Shown: positions 9,218-18,286 of the stretch, in pieces
Layout of the letters: every line of letters starts with the position of its first letter
Numbering within the stretch: the first letter of the stretch is position 1
Assembly: GCF_010667575.1 (NCBI RefSeq)
Contig: NZ_JAABNT010000015.1
Location: 1-64,000, forward strand
Reading direction: 5' to 3'
Length of the DNA stretch: 64,000 nucleotides
DNA from: Sulfitobacter sediminilitoris
GTDB taxonomy: Bacteria > Pseudomonadota > Alphaproteobacteria > Rhodobacterales > Rhodobacteraceae
Notes under the pieces: model-generated
Told to the model about the DNA's origin: nothing
What the model saw: only the letters and a program-made list of their open reading frames with translations
Database searches by the model: none
Position numbers and translations under genes: made by a program

Positions 9218-9895
9218 TCACGTGTTTGCCGACGACTGATCAATGACGTTCACTTTGATGATCTCGCCCCGCTCGATCACGCTTTCGCGCTCAAGCAGTT
9301 CAAGCGAATGGCTGAGTTCAGATTGAGCAATCAGCACCGAAAGCCCTTCGCCTTTCAAAGATGTAATCACTTCCGAAATCCGCTTTGCCAAGGCGGGGGC
9401 GACGCCCTCGAAAGGCTCGTCAAGCAGCAGTAGCTTTCGCCCCGCGATCAAAGCCCGGCCCAGCGCCACCATTTTCTGTTGCCCACCGGAAAGTAGCAAC
9501 GCCTTGCGCGCGGCCATCTCGGTCAGTTCGGGCATCAGATCATAGACGAAATTCAGACCTTTCTGTCCGTCGATCTCTTTGTTTGCCCATGCGGGCAAAA
9601 GCATGTTCTCTTCGACGGTAAGGTCAGGCACCAGGCGGCGGTCTTCCGGCATATAGCCGAACCCCAGTGCCGCACGTTGGCGGGGCTGCATGTTGGATAT
9701 ATCCTCGTCGTTCCACAGAACCCTGCCCCCCGCCATGTTGGCCAGCCCGGTGATCGTCCGCATAACGGTTGTTTTGCCTGCACCGTTCCGGCCCACCAGG
9801 CCCATGCGTTCACCGGTACCAACCTCAAGGCTCACGCCGCGCAGGATGGGTGCGGCCTGAATGCTGACTTCAACGTTTTCAAGTTTCAAGGTCAT
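9218..9895 (-). CDS. livF: Branched-chain-type ABC transporter ATP-binding protein LivF
   Basis: 225-residue ATPase with Walker A GRNGAGKTT, signature LSGGQQKM and Walker B LLLLDEPFEG. It is the second nucleotide-binding subunit of a HAAT-type (LivFGHMK) importer. Its ATG overlaps the stop of livG by four bases (ATGA), which indicates coupling. The set is embedded with acyl-CoA genes rather than amino-acid genes, so the solute is more probably a carboxylic or aromatic acid than leucine. Confidence 0.9.
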   Translation of the reverse strand: MTLKLENVEVSIQAAPILRGVSLEVGTGERMGLVGRNGAGKTTVMRTITGLANMAGGRVLWNDEDISNMQPRQRAALGFGYMPEDRRLVPDLTVEENMLLPAWANKEIDGQKGLNFVYDLMPELTEMAARKALLLSGGQQKMVALGRALIAGRKLLLLDEPFEGVAPALAKRISEVITSLKGEGLSVLIAQSELSHSLELLERESVIERGEIIKVNVIDQSSANT

Positions 9896-10644
9896 GCGGG
9901 CGCCCCCGTCACATAGCGTTGTACTTCCGGGTCCGACAAAACTTCGTCCGGCGCATCGTCGGCAATGATCCTTCCGTCATAGAACGCCAGAACCCGTTCG
10001 GAGTAGCGGGTCACGATATCCATGTCGTGCTCAACGAAAATGACCGTGACGCCCGCAGATTTGAGCGCTTCCATCACCAGGTCCATGATCGGGAATTTCT
10101 CGTCCGAGGCAACACCCGACGTCGGCTCATCCAGCAACATGATCTGCGTATCCCCTGCCATGGCCATCGCGATGTCGAGCAACTTTTTGACACCGCCCGA
10201 AAGCTCCGGGATCAATCGATTGCGGTGCTCGGCAATGTTGAACCGCTCCAGCGTCGCGATCGCACGTGCGCGTGCATCCTGATTGTGGGCATTCTGCAAA
10301 AAGGACGGCCCCTTGGCGCCGTGAATCGCATCGGCAACCAGCATGTTTTCCTCAACGGTCAGTTCGTTGCACAACTGCGCGATCTGAAAAGAACGGTGGA
10401 TGCCCATGCGGGTGATCTGGCGCGGGGCCATCCCAATGATATTGCGGCCAGCGAAATTGATCGTGCCAGCATCCGGTTTGATATAGCCGGTCACCATATT
10501 GACGAAAGTGGTCTTGCCCGCTCCGTTTGTCCCGATCAGGGAATAAACCGCACCTTCCGGGACAGTCACCGAGATATCCTTGGCCGCCGTGACAGCGCCG
10601 AAAGATTTCTGCACGTCGAGGACTTCTAAAACGCCCTTGCTCAT
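9892..10644 (-). CDS. livG: Branched-chain-type ABC transporter ATP-binding protein LivG
   Basis: 250-residue ATPase with Walker A GTNGAGKTT, signature LSGGVKK, Walker B IMLLDEPTSGV and the extra C-terminal piece typical of LivG (DEVLSDPEVQRYVTG). The start at 10644 is chosen over an upstream in-frame ATG because it has an AAAGGAA site and overlaps the stop of livM by four bases. The signature has Val-Lys-Lys where Gln-x-x is usual; the variation is mild. Confidence 0.9.
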   Translation of the reverse strand: MSKGVLEVLDVQKSFGAVTAAKDISVTVPEGAVYSLIGTNGAGKTTFVNMVTGYIKPDAGTINFAGRNIIGMAPRQITRMGIHRSFQIAQLCNELTVEENMLVADAIHGAKGPSFLQNAHNQDARARAIATLERFNIAEHRNRLIPELSGGVKKLLDIAMAMAGDTQIMLLDEPTSGVASDEKFPIMDLVMEALKSAGVTVIFVEHDMDIVTRYSERVLAFYDGRIIADDAPDEVLSDPEVQRYVTGAPA

Positions 10645-11579
10645 GTCTCGTTTCCTTTCCGGCGTCTGACAAGGGACCCCAAGCCGTTTGGCAGCGCGAT
10701 GATCACCGCGAGTAGAAAGATCCCCAGAGCAAGTTGCCACGTATTGGGAAAGTAGAGATTTGAGAAGGACCGGACGAGTTCAAGAATAATCGCCGCAACA
10801 ATGACGGCTGGCACGGACAGGTAACCTGCAAGGATGGCCACGAAAACAAACTCGCCTGAAGTCGTCCAAAAGGCAAATTCAGGGTCCACGTGGCCCAACG
10901 CCAGTGCCGCGATGGTACCGCCGATGCCACCAAGGACTGCGCCGAAGACATAGTTATATGTCATGATGTTGCGCACCGAGGCGCCGAGGTATTCCACCCG
11001 CAGCTCATTGTCTCGAGTGGCAAGCGTAAGCAAACCGCGTTCACTGTCAAAATATAGGCGCATCAACGTTCCTGCGATCACCACGATCGTCACCACGTAG
11101 ATATAGAGCGCGGCCTGAAGGGGCCGGCCTTCAGGAGCCCAGCCCAGAAACGTTGGTGCCGCGATGTTCAGCCCGTCAGTGCCACCGATAAAGCTCATCT
11201 TCGACAGCGACCCATAAAGCACCATCGACAGGGCCAGGGACAGCATCGCAAAGAAAATGCCCCGGTAGTTCGACAGCAGGGGACCAAAGGCCAGCCCGAC
11301 CAGCAGGCAAACCGCCGCGCTCAGCAAGGTCAGCAGAAATATGTCCGAGACGCCAAAGGTGTTGGCAACAAGTGTCGCCGTGTAAGCGCCGAGGCAATAG
11401 TAAAGCCCCTGCCCAAAGGACACGACACCGCCACGCATCATCCCGACGATGCCAAGGCAGACCAGCCCCTTGGCAAGCGCCATGGCAAACAGAAACATGG
11501 CCCAGTCTGGCAGGATCACCGCGCCAGCGGCCAGCACGACAAGCGCAACGATTGCGCTGACGATCAAATTTGACCCCAT
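10641..11579 (-). CDS. livM: Branched-chain-type ABC transporter permease LivM
   Basis: Hydrophobic 312-residue inner-membrane permease with about nine predicted membrane segments and the LivM-type stretch GGVVSFGQGLYYCLGAYTA near residue 55. It pairs with LivH to form the channel. Its start overlaps the livH stop (TGATG), and its own stop overlaps the livG start, so translation is chained through the operon. Confidence 0.9.
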   Translation of the reverse strand: MGSNLIVSAIVALVVLAAGAVILPDWAMFLFAMALAKGLVCLGIVGMMRGGVVSFGQGLYYCLGAYTATLVANTFGVSDIFLLTLLSAAVCLLVGLAFGPLLSNYRGIFFAMLSLALSMVLYGSLSKMSFIGGTDGLNIAAPTFLGWAPEGRPLQAALYIYVVTIVVIAGTLMRLYFDSERGLLTLATRDNELRVEYLGASVRNIMTYNYVFGAVLGGIGGTIAALALGHVDPEFAFWTTSGEFVFVAILAGYLSVPAVIVAAIILELVRSFSNLYFPNTWQLALGIFLLAVIIALPNGLGSLVRRRKGNET

Positions 11580-12481
11580 CAGATTTTCCTCGCCTGTGTT
11601 TTTGCGAACAGTCCTTCGGGCCGGAACAGCAAGACAATGGCCATCACGAAGTAGATGATGAACAGCTCAGCCTCTGGCAGCATATGCACCGACGCCGCCC
11701 GGCTGATCCCAACCATCAGCGCGCCAATGGCGGCACCGGGCACCGACCCCAACCCCCCGATGATCACAACCGCGAAGGCCACGATGATGACATTGACCCC
11801 CAGACCGGGGGTGACCGAGATCATCGGCGCCGTCATCGCGCCCCCAAGCGCGGCCAGAAAAGCGCCCGCCATGAAGGCCCCCAGATAAACGCGCTGAACG
11901 TTCACGCCCATGGTCTGGCTCATCTCGGAATCGTGGATCACGGCAAGCACGACCTTGCCAATCTGCGTATGATTCAACGTAAGCCACACGACCAGGCCCA
12001 CGATGATGGCTGCCGCGATCACCGCGAAATCGTAGCCGACATAGAACAACGGACCGATTTCGACATCCCCCAAAAGGGTATAGGGCTCATAGACAAAATA
12101 GGGGTTCACACCCCAGATCAGCTTCATCACATCTTCGAGGATGAGAAACACCGCGTAGGTCACCAGCACGTTCAGCACCTCGTCACGGCCGTAGAAGAAC
12201 CGCAGAAGACCACGTTCCAGCAAAGGCCCCAGCACCAGCGCCACCAGCACCGCCGCCAAAATCAAAGCCGCGTAGCTGCCATAGGGGAAAGCCTCGCCAC
12301 CGGCGGCGAAATAGGCCCCGACCAAGGAAGCAGATGCATAGGCGCCAATGGCGTAAAGGCTGCCATGCGCAATGTTAAGAATGTTCAGCACGCCGAAGAC
12401 CAGTGTCAGGCCAACGGATACGATGAACAGCCAGCCGGCGTAGATCAATCCATCGACAAGGATGGTTGCCGCAAGATCCAT
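11579..12481 (-). CDS. livH: Branched-chain-type ABC transporter permease LivH
   Basis: 300-residue membrane permease with the LivH-type motif NIAHGSLYAIGAYA close to the N terminus and GGLGSVPGAAIGALMVG towards the C terminus. The ATG at 12479-12481 has a GGAG site. It follows the binding-protein gene after an 82-base spacer that contains a stem-loop. A long open frame on the opposite strand (11570-12796) is an antisense shadow. Confidence 0.9.
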   Translation of the reverse strand: MDLAATILVDGLIYAGWLFIVSVGLTLVFGVLNILNIAHGSLYAIGAYASASLVGAYFAAGGEAFPYGSYAALILAAVLVALVLGPLLERGLLRFFYGRDEVLNVLVTYAVFLILEDVMKLIWGVNPYFVYEPYTLLGDVEIGPLFYVGYDFAVIAAAIIVGLVVWLTLNHTQIGKVVLAVIHDSEMSQTMGVNVQRVYLGAFMAGAFLAALGGAMTAPMISVTPGLGVNVIIVAFAVVIIGGLGSVPGAAIGALMVGISRAASVHMLPEAELFIIYFVMAIVLLFRPEGLFAKTQARKI

Positions 12482-12520
12482 GGGTCAGGTCTCCATGCGA
12501 TTTTCATTGGATGGCAAGAT

Positions 12521-12546
12521 GGCCCGCCGCAGTACTGCCACGGGCC
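12521..12546 (-). other. Stem-loop between binding-protein and permease genes
   Basis: GGCCCG (12521-12526) pairs with CGGGCC (12541-12546), and the interior holds the palindrome GCAGTACTGC at 12529-12538. There is no U-run, so it is less likely a strong terminator than a processing or stability element that lets the binding protein be made in excess over the membrane subunits. Confidence 0.6.
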
Positions 12547-12563
12547 TGTTCGGTTCGCAGCGA

Positions 12564-13886
12564 TCAGTTACACTGGGCGCCGGGGAACCCCTGTGCGATC
12601 CACTCCTGAGACTTCATGCCATCCGGGGGATTTACGCAACGGGCGTCGTAATATTCGACATCGACCAATTCCATCTTTCCCGCATCGGCGTTCCACTTCG
12701 TGGTGCCGATGGCATTGGGCTGGATGGCCTGATGACCGCCAGCAAGCGCCATTTCGATGCGTCCGGATGGGGCGTCCCACTCAAGACCTTTCATAGCTGC
12801 AGCCAGCTGTTCGCTGGTAGGCTTTGTGCCACCGTTGTCGGCCATCGCTTTTTCAATCGCCGTCTTCAGACCAAAGATTGCCTGCCACATCCGGAAGGGC
12901 GCCTGAACCGGGAAGGTATCGTATTCGGCCTCATAGGCCTCCCACATCGTGTCGGTCAGTTCCTTCAGCTCACCACCACGTGCATAGGCCGCCAACCCGT
13001 TCACGCCGCGTGCACCAAGAAAGATACCATCGGGCATCTTGTCCTGAAGCTGCGGGATCACGTGGTCGCCCGCCGCAAGCGCTAGCTGGGCACGCTTATG
13101 AAGCCCCCGTGCCGTTGCCTGAATCAGAAAACCCTGAAGATCGCCGCCCCAGTTCGACGAATGCACCAGCGCAGGTTTTTCGCGCAAAAGTGCTGAGATT
13201 TCAGTGCCATACTGTCCTGCGCCGAATTTTGGGAAGAGCGCCGTTTTCACCTCGGCGTCCGGATAGAGCTGATTCATCGCCCCGGTGAAGTCTGCCCAGC
13301 TGTCCTGACCCCAAGCATAGTCCTGGTTTAGACCGGCGAAGCTCGGCACGTCGAAGTTCCGGGATTTCAGATAGCGAGCCAGGCTGACGTTATCCATCGT
13401 TGCATGGGCCGCGGTGCGGAACACATACTCATAGCTGCCATCTTCGAACACACGCGGCGTGCCGCAGTCATAAAGGATTGTAAAAGCTTTCAATTCATCC
13501 GCGACCGGGGGAATAGCAAGACAATCACCCGAGGACACATAGCCCACAACCGCGTCTACTTCTTCGCGCTGCACAAGGTTGCGGAATTCCTGCACCTGCT
13601 TTGTGGCACCGCCCGCCTCATCCACAACGACGACCTCAATGTTCATGCCGCCAAAGCCCTTTTGGTCGTAGGGCGCGGGCAACTTGCCGCCTTCATTCAG
13701 CATATCAACAAGCAGCTTGCCGCCGTTCCATGCGGGCACACCAAAGCTTTCCGCCGCTTGGCCGGACAGGAACGTGATCACGCCGATCTTGAAGGTATCA
13801 TCTTGCGCCGAGGCTGGCCCGGACAGGCCAATGGCCAGCGTCATCGCGCCCAGCACACTGCCAATTTTGAAGTTTAGCTTCTTCAT
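12564..13886 (-). CDS. Periplasmic substrate-binding protein of LivK type
   Basis: 440 residues beginning with a classic signal peptide (MKKLNFKIGSVLGAMTLAIG, cleavage after SGPASA). The body is a type-I periplasmic-binding fold (FKIGVITFLSGQAAESFG at its start), longer than amino-acid LivK (about 370), as is common for members binding amides, urea or aromatic acids. It is the first gene of the liv set and the likely first gene of the whole minus-strand unit down to 2359. A GGAGG site precedes the ATG. The ligand cannot be told from sequence. Confidence 0.88.
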   Translation of the reverse strand: MKKLNFKIGSVLGAMTLAIGLSGPASAQDDTFKIGVITFLSGQAAESFGVPAWNGGKLLVDMLNEGGKLPAPYDQKGFGGMNIEVVVVDEAGGATKQVQEFRNLVQREEVDAVVGYVSSGDCLAIPPVADELKAFTILYDCGTPRVFEDGSYEYVFRTAAHATMDNVSLARYLKSRNFDVPSFAGLNQDYAWGQDSWADFTGAMNQLYPDAEVKTALFPKFGAGQYGTEISALLREKPALVHSSNWGGDLQGFLIQATARGLHKRAQLALAAGDHVIPQLQDKMPDGIFLGARGVNGLAAYARGGELKELTDTMWEAYEAEYDTFPVQAPFRMWQAIFGLKTAIEKAMADNGGTKPTSEQLAAAMKGLEWDAPSGRIEMALAGGHQAIQPNAIGTTKWNADAGKMELVDVEYYDARCVNPPDGMKSQEWIAQGFPGAQCN

Positions 13887-14000
13887 GGTTTCCTCCCTGA
13901 AACATGTTCGGACTTGTCAGCTTCGTGGGAAAAATCGCGGCAGAGTTCACGCGCAAGCGGCGCATATCGCTGTCGCAAAGTCCCGCAGACCGCAGCAATT

Positions 14001-14021
14001 AGTGTCCTATTGTTGGACACT
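14001..14021. promoter_or_regulatory. Putative operator upstream of liv-type operon
   Basis: A perfect inverted repeat, AGTGTCC, seven bases, GGACACT, lies 115 bases before the binding-protein start in the 250-base gap that separates the operon from the molybdoenzyme gene. A degenerate relative (GTGTCC-six bases-GGA) occurs at 9160-9174 just upstream of the GntR gene. Being present before both genes fits an operator for that regulator, but binding is inference. Confidence 0.45.
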
Positions 14022-14136
14022 GTGACCGAATTTCCCCTACGTCAAGAAGGAATCTGGTGGTCTGCATCAAAAAAGACGGGGCCACCGCTCCAGATCAAAA
14101 CAGCTAAGCGGAACGCCTCTTGATGACACACCGGGT

Positions 14137-16383
14137 CTAGAGTGGGGCGATATCGACAAGCGCTGTATGTGCGCTGCACCCCTGCCCGAGGCTTGATGTC
14201 CCGACATCGCGGGTCAGCACATTCGGGTTTCCGTCCATATCAATATTGCCACCCGGATCACCGAACCAAGCGCCGGTCGGCAAGGCAACAACGCCTTGGC
14301 TGATATCGATTGACACCAATGCACGCGCACGGCAGGCACCCCGGTCATTGAATACCCTGACCAGATCACCAGTCTTGATCTTGCGCTGCCCCGCGTCGAC
14401 GGGATGAATCACAATGGTTTCTGGCCGCGCACCTTCCTCATCCGCAAGAGCACTTTCCAACTGGCTATGAAGCTTGTCACCCGGTTGGGGGGAAACAAGA
14501 TGCAAGGGCGCGCGATGGGTCGCAGTCCCCAACCATTCGGAGGGCGGCAGCCAGACCGGATGACCCGGACAATCGTCATAGCCGAAGCTGTCGATGACCT
14601 CAGAGAAGATCTCGATCTTGCCCGAGGGCGTGGGTAATGGCGATGCTTCGGGGTCTTCCCTGAAGGGGGCAAACAGCGTTCTGTTTGGCCCGTCCTTATG
14701 AATGGGCAACCGGACCCAGTTCTGATCTTTCAGGGTTTCGAAATCGGGTACATCGACGCCCTGCTGCTGTGTCTTCTGCCGATACTCATCGTAAAGAAGG
14801 CGAAGCCATTCGTCGGCCCCGCGCCCCTCTGTAAATGTCGCCCCGACCCCAAGCCGTTCGGCCAAGCCAGCAAAGATCACGTAGTCATCGCGGGCCTCAC
14901 CCACAGGTGAGATCAGTTGCGGCATGTAGAACAGGTAGTCATCTAGGTTAGAGCGACCGATATCCTCGCGCTCGTAAGGCGTTGTGGCGGGAAAGACGAT
15001 GTCAGCGCGCTTTGCCGTCGCTGTCCACCATGGCTCGTTGACGATGATTGTCTCAGGCCTTTGCCAGGCATCATGCAGGGCATTGAGGTCCTGATGATGG
15101 TGAAACGGATTGCCCCCCGCCCAGTAGACAAGCCTGATGTCAGGATAAGTCTCACGCCGTCCGTTGAATGCATACGCTTGCCCCGGATGCCGGAGCATGT
15201 CACCAACCCGTGCGACGGGTATGACTTTCTGTACCGGGTTTTGCCCCTGCGAAAACGTGACCCCGGTCAAACCTTTGAATGACTTTCCTACCCCGCCAAT
15301 CGCACCGTAGCCATAGCCAACGCCGCCACCGGGCAGTCCGATCTGACCCAACATGGCAGCGAGAACCGCCGACATCCAAAAGGGCTGCTCTCCATGCTCT
15401 GCCCGCTGCAATGACCACGCGACGGTAATTAGCGTACGCGTCGCGGCCATCCTGCGCGCCAGCGAACGGATTGTCTCGGGATCGACCCCACAAAGCGGCG
15501 CGGCCCAATCAGGGCTCTTGGACGTACCGTCAGTCTCTCCCATGAGGTAGGGCCGAAAGCGGTCAAAGCCGGTGGTGCACCGGGCAACAAAGTCCTGATC
15601 GGTCAGGTTCTCCGCCTCAAGCACATATGCCAAGGCAAGCATCAGCGCGGTATCTGATCCGGGCCGGAGGGGAACCCACTCACATCCATCGGGTGCATCA
15701 CTTCGTTGCGGACCGATGTTGATACAGCGCATTCCCTTGCTGGCGAAGGTTTCAAACCATCCCGCCGTCTCGTGCCGTGTCACCCCACCCATGCTGACCT
15801 GAGAGTTCTTCGGATTGACGCCACCAAACATCACCAGTGTTTCGGTATGCGCGGCGATCGTGTGCCAGCCGTCTTGGTGCTCGTAATTCAAATTCAGAAA
15901 CGGGACGCCAAAGACGTGCGGCATGATTGCTTGCGCGCAACCCGTGGAATAGCTCCCGAAGGAGGCGACATAGCCGCCAGTGGCATTCAGGAAACGGTGA
16001 ACCTGACTTTGGGCATGATGAAAGCGCCCGGCAGAACCCCAGCCATAAGAGCCGCCAAAGATGGCCTCGTTGCCATGGGTTTCGCGGACCCGTGCAATCT
16101 CTGCTGCCGCAATATCAAGGGCCTCATCCCAAGGCAGTTCAACGTATGTATCGCTTCCGCGTCCGGTCTTGTCGCGATTTTCAAGCCAACCGCGGCGCAC
16201 CGATGGCCGTGCCACCCGCGTCGGATGATGTACGGCCTTGGGCAGAATTTCAGGAATGGCGCTGGGACAAGGATCTTCCGAGAAAGGTCGCGTCCCGACA
16301 ATGCGGCCATCTCTTACGTCAACCTCGAATGCCCCCCAATGGCTGGACGTCACCTTCGTCACACAGTCAGTGTTGTTCTTCAA
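14137..16383 (-). CDS. Molybdopterin oxidoreductase, BisC/TorZ-like S- or N-oxide reductase
   Basis: 748-residue member of the DMSO-reductase family. The segment GGSYGWGSAGRFHHAQ and the following FGSYSTGCAQ, whose Ser is the probable molybdenum ligand, are typical of biotin sulfoxide/TMAO/DMSO reductases without an Fe-S cluster. The C-terminal MoCo-binding domain contains GDLVRVFNDRGACRA. There is no Tat signal, so it should be cytoplasmic like BisC, with methionine or biotin sulfoxide as plausible substrates. The start is TTG at 16383, supported by a GGAGG site five bases before it. No partner cytochrome gene is adjacent. Confidence 0.85.
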   Translation of the reverse strand: MKNNTDCVTKVTSSHWGAFEVDVRDGRIVGTRPFSEDPCPSAIPEILPKAVHHPTRVARPSVRRGWLENRDKTGRGSDTYVELPWDEALDIAAAEIARVRETHGNEAIFGGSYGWGSAGRFHHAQSQVHRFLNATGGYVASFGSYSTGCAQAIMPHVFGVPFLNLNYEHQDGWHTIAAHTETLVMFGGVNPKNSQVSMGGVTRHETAGWFETFASKGMRCINIGPQRSDAPDGCEWVPLRPGSDTALMLALAYVLEAENLTDQDFVARCTTGFDRFRPYLMGETDGTSKSPDWAAPLCGVDPETIRSLARRMAATRTLITVAWSLQRAEHGEQPFWMSAVLAAMLGQIGLPGGGVGYGYGAIGGVGKSFKGLTGVTFSQGQNPVQKVIPVARVGDMLRHPGQAYAFNGRRETYPDIRLVYWAGGNPFHHHQDLNALHDAWQRPETIIVNEPWWTATAKRADIVFPATTPYEREDIGRSNLDDYLFYMPQLISPVGEARDDYVIFAGLAERLGVGATFTEGRGADEWLRLLYDEYRQKTQQQGVDVPDFETLKDQNWVRLPIHKDGPNRTLFAPFREDPEASPLPTPSGKIEIFSEVIDSFGYDDCPGHPVWLPPSEWLGTATHRAPLHLVSPQPGDKLHSQLESALADEEGARPETIVIHPVDAGQRKIKTGDLVRVFNDRGACRARALVSIDISQGVVALPTGAWFGDPGGNIDMDGNPNVLTRDVGTSSLGQGCSAHTALVDIAPL

Positions 16384-16665
16384 TGAAACCTCCGTTGGCG
16401 CGAATGCTTGTCAAGAGAATGCATTTTCCCAAGCTAACACCAGCCGCGCTCTTTGCCTGCCAAAATCTTGCAACCGCATGACTTTCAATCTGCACAACGC
16501 CTGATGACAAGCCGGTATCGATACCCCAGCCTGAAAAACCTGCGCCAACCTACCGACAATCCATCAAGAAGGGTTGCTGTTCGTGATAGAATGAGACAAC
16601 TTTTGTGAGGTGGGCAGGAAAGCCTGAGAGCATCAAAGCCTCAGCCTCCTGCGTTGAGTACGATT

Positions 16666-17292
16666 TTAGATGTCATCACTCTCTTGGCGAAAGGTTACAT
16701 CGGCCATGACAGATTGATCTGTCACTAGGCGCGCATTCCGCAGATCGTTCTCATGCGCGCGCTTGATGGCGTCAGCCTTTGACAGGCCATGGTCAAGCCA
16801 GCGTTGCACAAGACGTTGCTCCAATTCTTCAAGGGGCACCTCAATCGCAACAGTCATATCCCAAAACCCCTGCAGGTCGGCCCAGCCCGGCGCATCGAGT
16901 AATAGGTAATTGCCCTCTACCAAGACGATATGGGTATCAGCGCTGATCTGGCCGCCATCTGGAATGACGCAATCTGCCTCGCGATCAAAGGTCGGGACCG
17001 ACACAGCGCCCCCTTTTTGAATTTCAACCAGAAGCGCATACAAACCAGCCGTGTCAAACGTCTGTGGGGCACCCTTGCGGTGCAATAGGCCCAGTTCCCG
17101 CAGGGTATCGTTATCAAGGTGAAAGCCATCCATGGGCAACACAGCCGCGTCTCGGAGCGATGCGGCAAGCGCGTCGGCTATTGTGGATTTACCTGCCCCC
17201 GGCGGCCCTGCAATCGCAACAAGAACACGTGCGCGGTTCTGTGCGACCTGCTCTATTTTTTTGACGATGTCACGTGGCGGCTCAAACTGCAT
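16666..17292 (-). CDS. Nucleoside/nucleotide kinase family protein, FrcK-like
   Basis: A P-loop kinase of about 208 residues in the uridine kinase/phosphoribulokinase/pantothenate kinase superfamily. Walker A is AGPPGAGKST near residue 30 and a DGFHLDN motif lies near residue 60. Relatives are encoded with fructose and polyol transport genes and called fructose-transport kinases, although their substrate is uncertain. The start at 17292 is preferred because GAGGG lies seven bases ahead; an ATG at 17313 directly follows the fructokinase stop and is an alternative. It is the last gene of the polyol operon. Confidence 0.75.
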   Translation of the reverse strand: MQFEPPRDIVKKIEQVAQNRARVLVAIAGPPGAGKSTIADALAASLRDAAVLPMDGFHLDNDTLRELGLLHRKGAPQTFDTAGLYALLVEIQKGGAVSVPTFDREADCVIPDGGQISADTHIVLVEGNYLLLDAPGWADLQGFWDMTVAIEVPLEELEQRLVQRWLDHGLSKADAIKRAHENDLRNARLVTDQSVMADVTFRQESDDI

Positions 17293-17313
17293 GCAGTTTC
17301 CCTCAGCTCTCAT

Positions 17314-18243
17314 TCAGCGGTTGATTTCACTGGCCCAGGGCGGGTTGGCACCAGCCCGTGAGACAGTAACAGCGGCCACCGTCGCCCCAAGGGACAAGGC
17401 ATGGTGGATCACGTCGTCGGAAACACTTCCCAAGGCGTCCTTTGAAAGGCACCCTTTGTCATTCAATCCAGCCAAAAAACCCGCGTTGAACGTATCACCT
17501 GCGCCCACCGTATCCACGACATGAGTGACCGGTGCTGCGACCCCAACACTGGCGTCACCAAAGAATGCTGTCGCCCCCTCAGCCCCTTTCGTTACAACAA
17601 CAATCGCCGGTCCCCGACCACGCATCGCCGCTGCCTTGATTTCAATCGTTTCTTCGCCCTCAATCAGCCAATCAAGGTCTTCGTCCGACACCTTGATGAT
17701 ATCGCTTTGTCCGATCATCCGGTCCAGCCTGTCGCGGTAGGTGTGCTCTGCGCTGATAAAACCGGGGCGGATGTTAGGATCGATCATGACGACGCGGTTG
17801 GCGCGTTCTTTGGCAAGAAGACTTGCATAAGCATCGGCGGCGGGTTCAGCCACCAGGCTGATGCCGCCGAAATAGAGCGCTGAAACTTCGTCACCAAGCG
17901 CTGGCATATCGGCAAACGTGAGCGACCGTCCCGCTGAATTTTCGTCGTAAAAGGAATAGGTTGCGCCGCCATTCTCAATATGAACAAGCGCCAGAGTGGT
18001 GAGCCGACCGGAACGCGCCAAATACGCTGTCGAGACGCCATTTTCCTCAAGCTGGCTGGCAAGCATTCTCCCGAACGTGTCGGTAGAAACCCCGCTCACC
18101 ATGCCGGTTTCGACACCAAGCCGACCCAACGCAATGGCCGTATTGAACACGGCGCCACCGGCGTGTGGCGCATAAGCCTTGCCGCCTGCAGGCAAGTCCA
18201 CCGGGATCATATCGACCAGCGCTTCGCCGCAGCACAGTATCAT
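17314..18243 (-). CDS. mtlZ: Fructokinase, PfkB family
   Basis: 309-residue ribokinase-family sugar kinase. The C-terminal signature GAGDTFNAGFLAGL holds the catalytic Asp and the anion hole, and VVTKGAEGA is the ATP-site strand. After mannitol dehydrogenase oxidises mannitol to fructose, this enzyme would make fructose-6-phosphate, as MtlZ does in Rhodobacter sphaeroides. An ATG 90 bases upstream would overlap mtlK and is less likely; starting at 18243 leaves a 43-base gap. Confidence 0.85.
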   Translation of the reverse strand: MILCCGEALVDMIPVDLPAGGKAYAPHAGGAVFNTAIALGRLGVETGMVSGVSTDTFGRMLASQLEENGVSTAYLARSGRLTTLALVHIENGGATYSFYDENSAGRSLTFADMPALGDEVSALYFGGISLVAEPAADAYASLLAKERANRVVMIDPNIRPGFISAEHTYRDRLDRMIGQSDIIKVSDEDLDWLIEGEETIEIKAAAMRGRGPAIVVVTKGAEGATAFFGDASVGVAAPVTHVVDTVGAGDTFNAGFLAGLNDKGCLSKDALGSVSDDVIHHALSLGATVAAVTVSRAGANPPWASEINR

Positions 18244-18286
18244 GCGAAAGACCAGATCAGTTTGCGTGATCGAAACGGCCGCATCT

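Noticed and set aside
11570-12796. Open frame of 408 codons on the plus strand over livH and the binding-protein gene
   Set aside because: It is antisense to well-recognised genes, has a biased His/Arg/Gln-rich composition and no ribosome site; a GC-rich shadow. Similar shadows were dropped at 18179-19375, 38308-39327, 40120-41256, 46469-47545, 56035-56970 and 58578-59762.
16384-16665. Possible small RNA or gene in the 282-base gap between the molybdoenzyme and kinase genes
   Set aside because: Only a weak CTGAG/CTCAG pairing is visible near 16626-16650; nothing strong enough to call.
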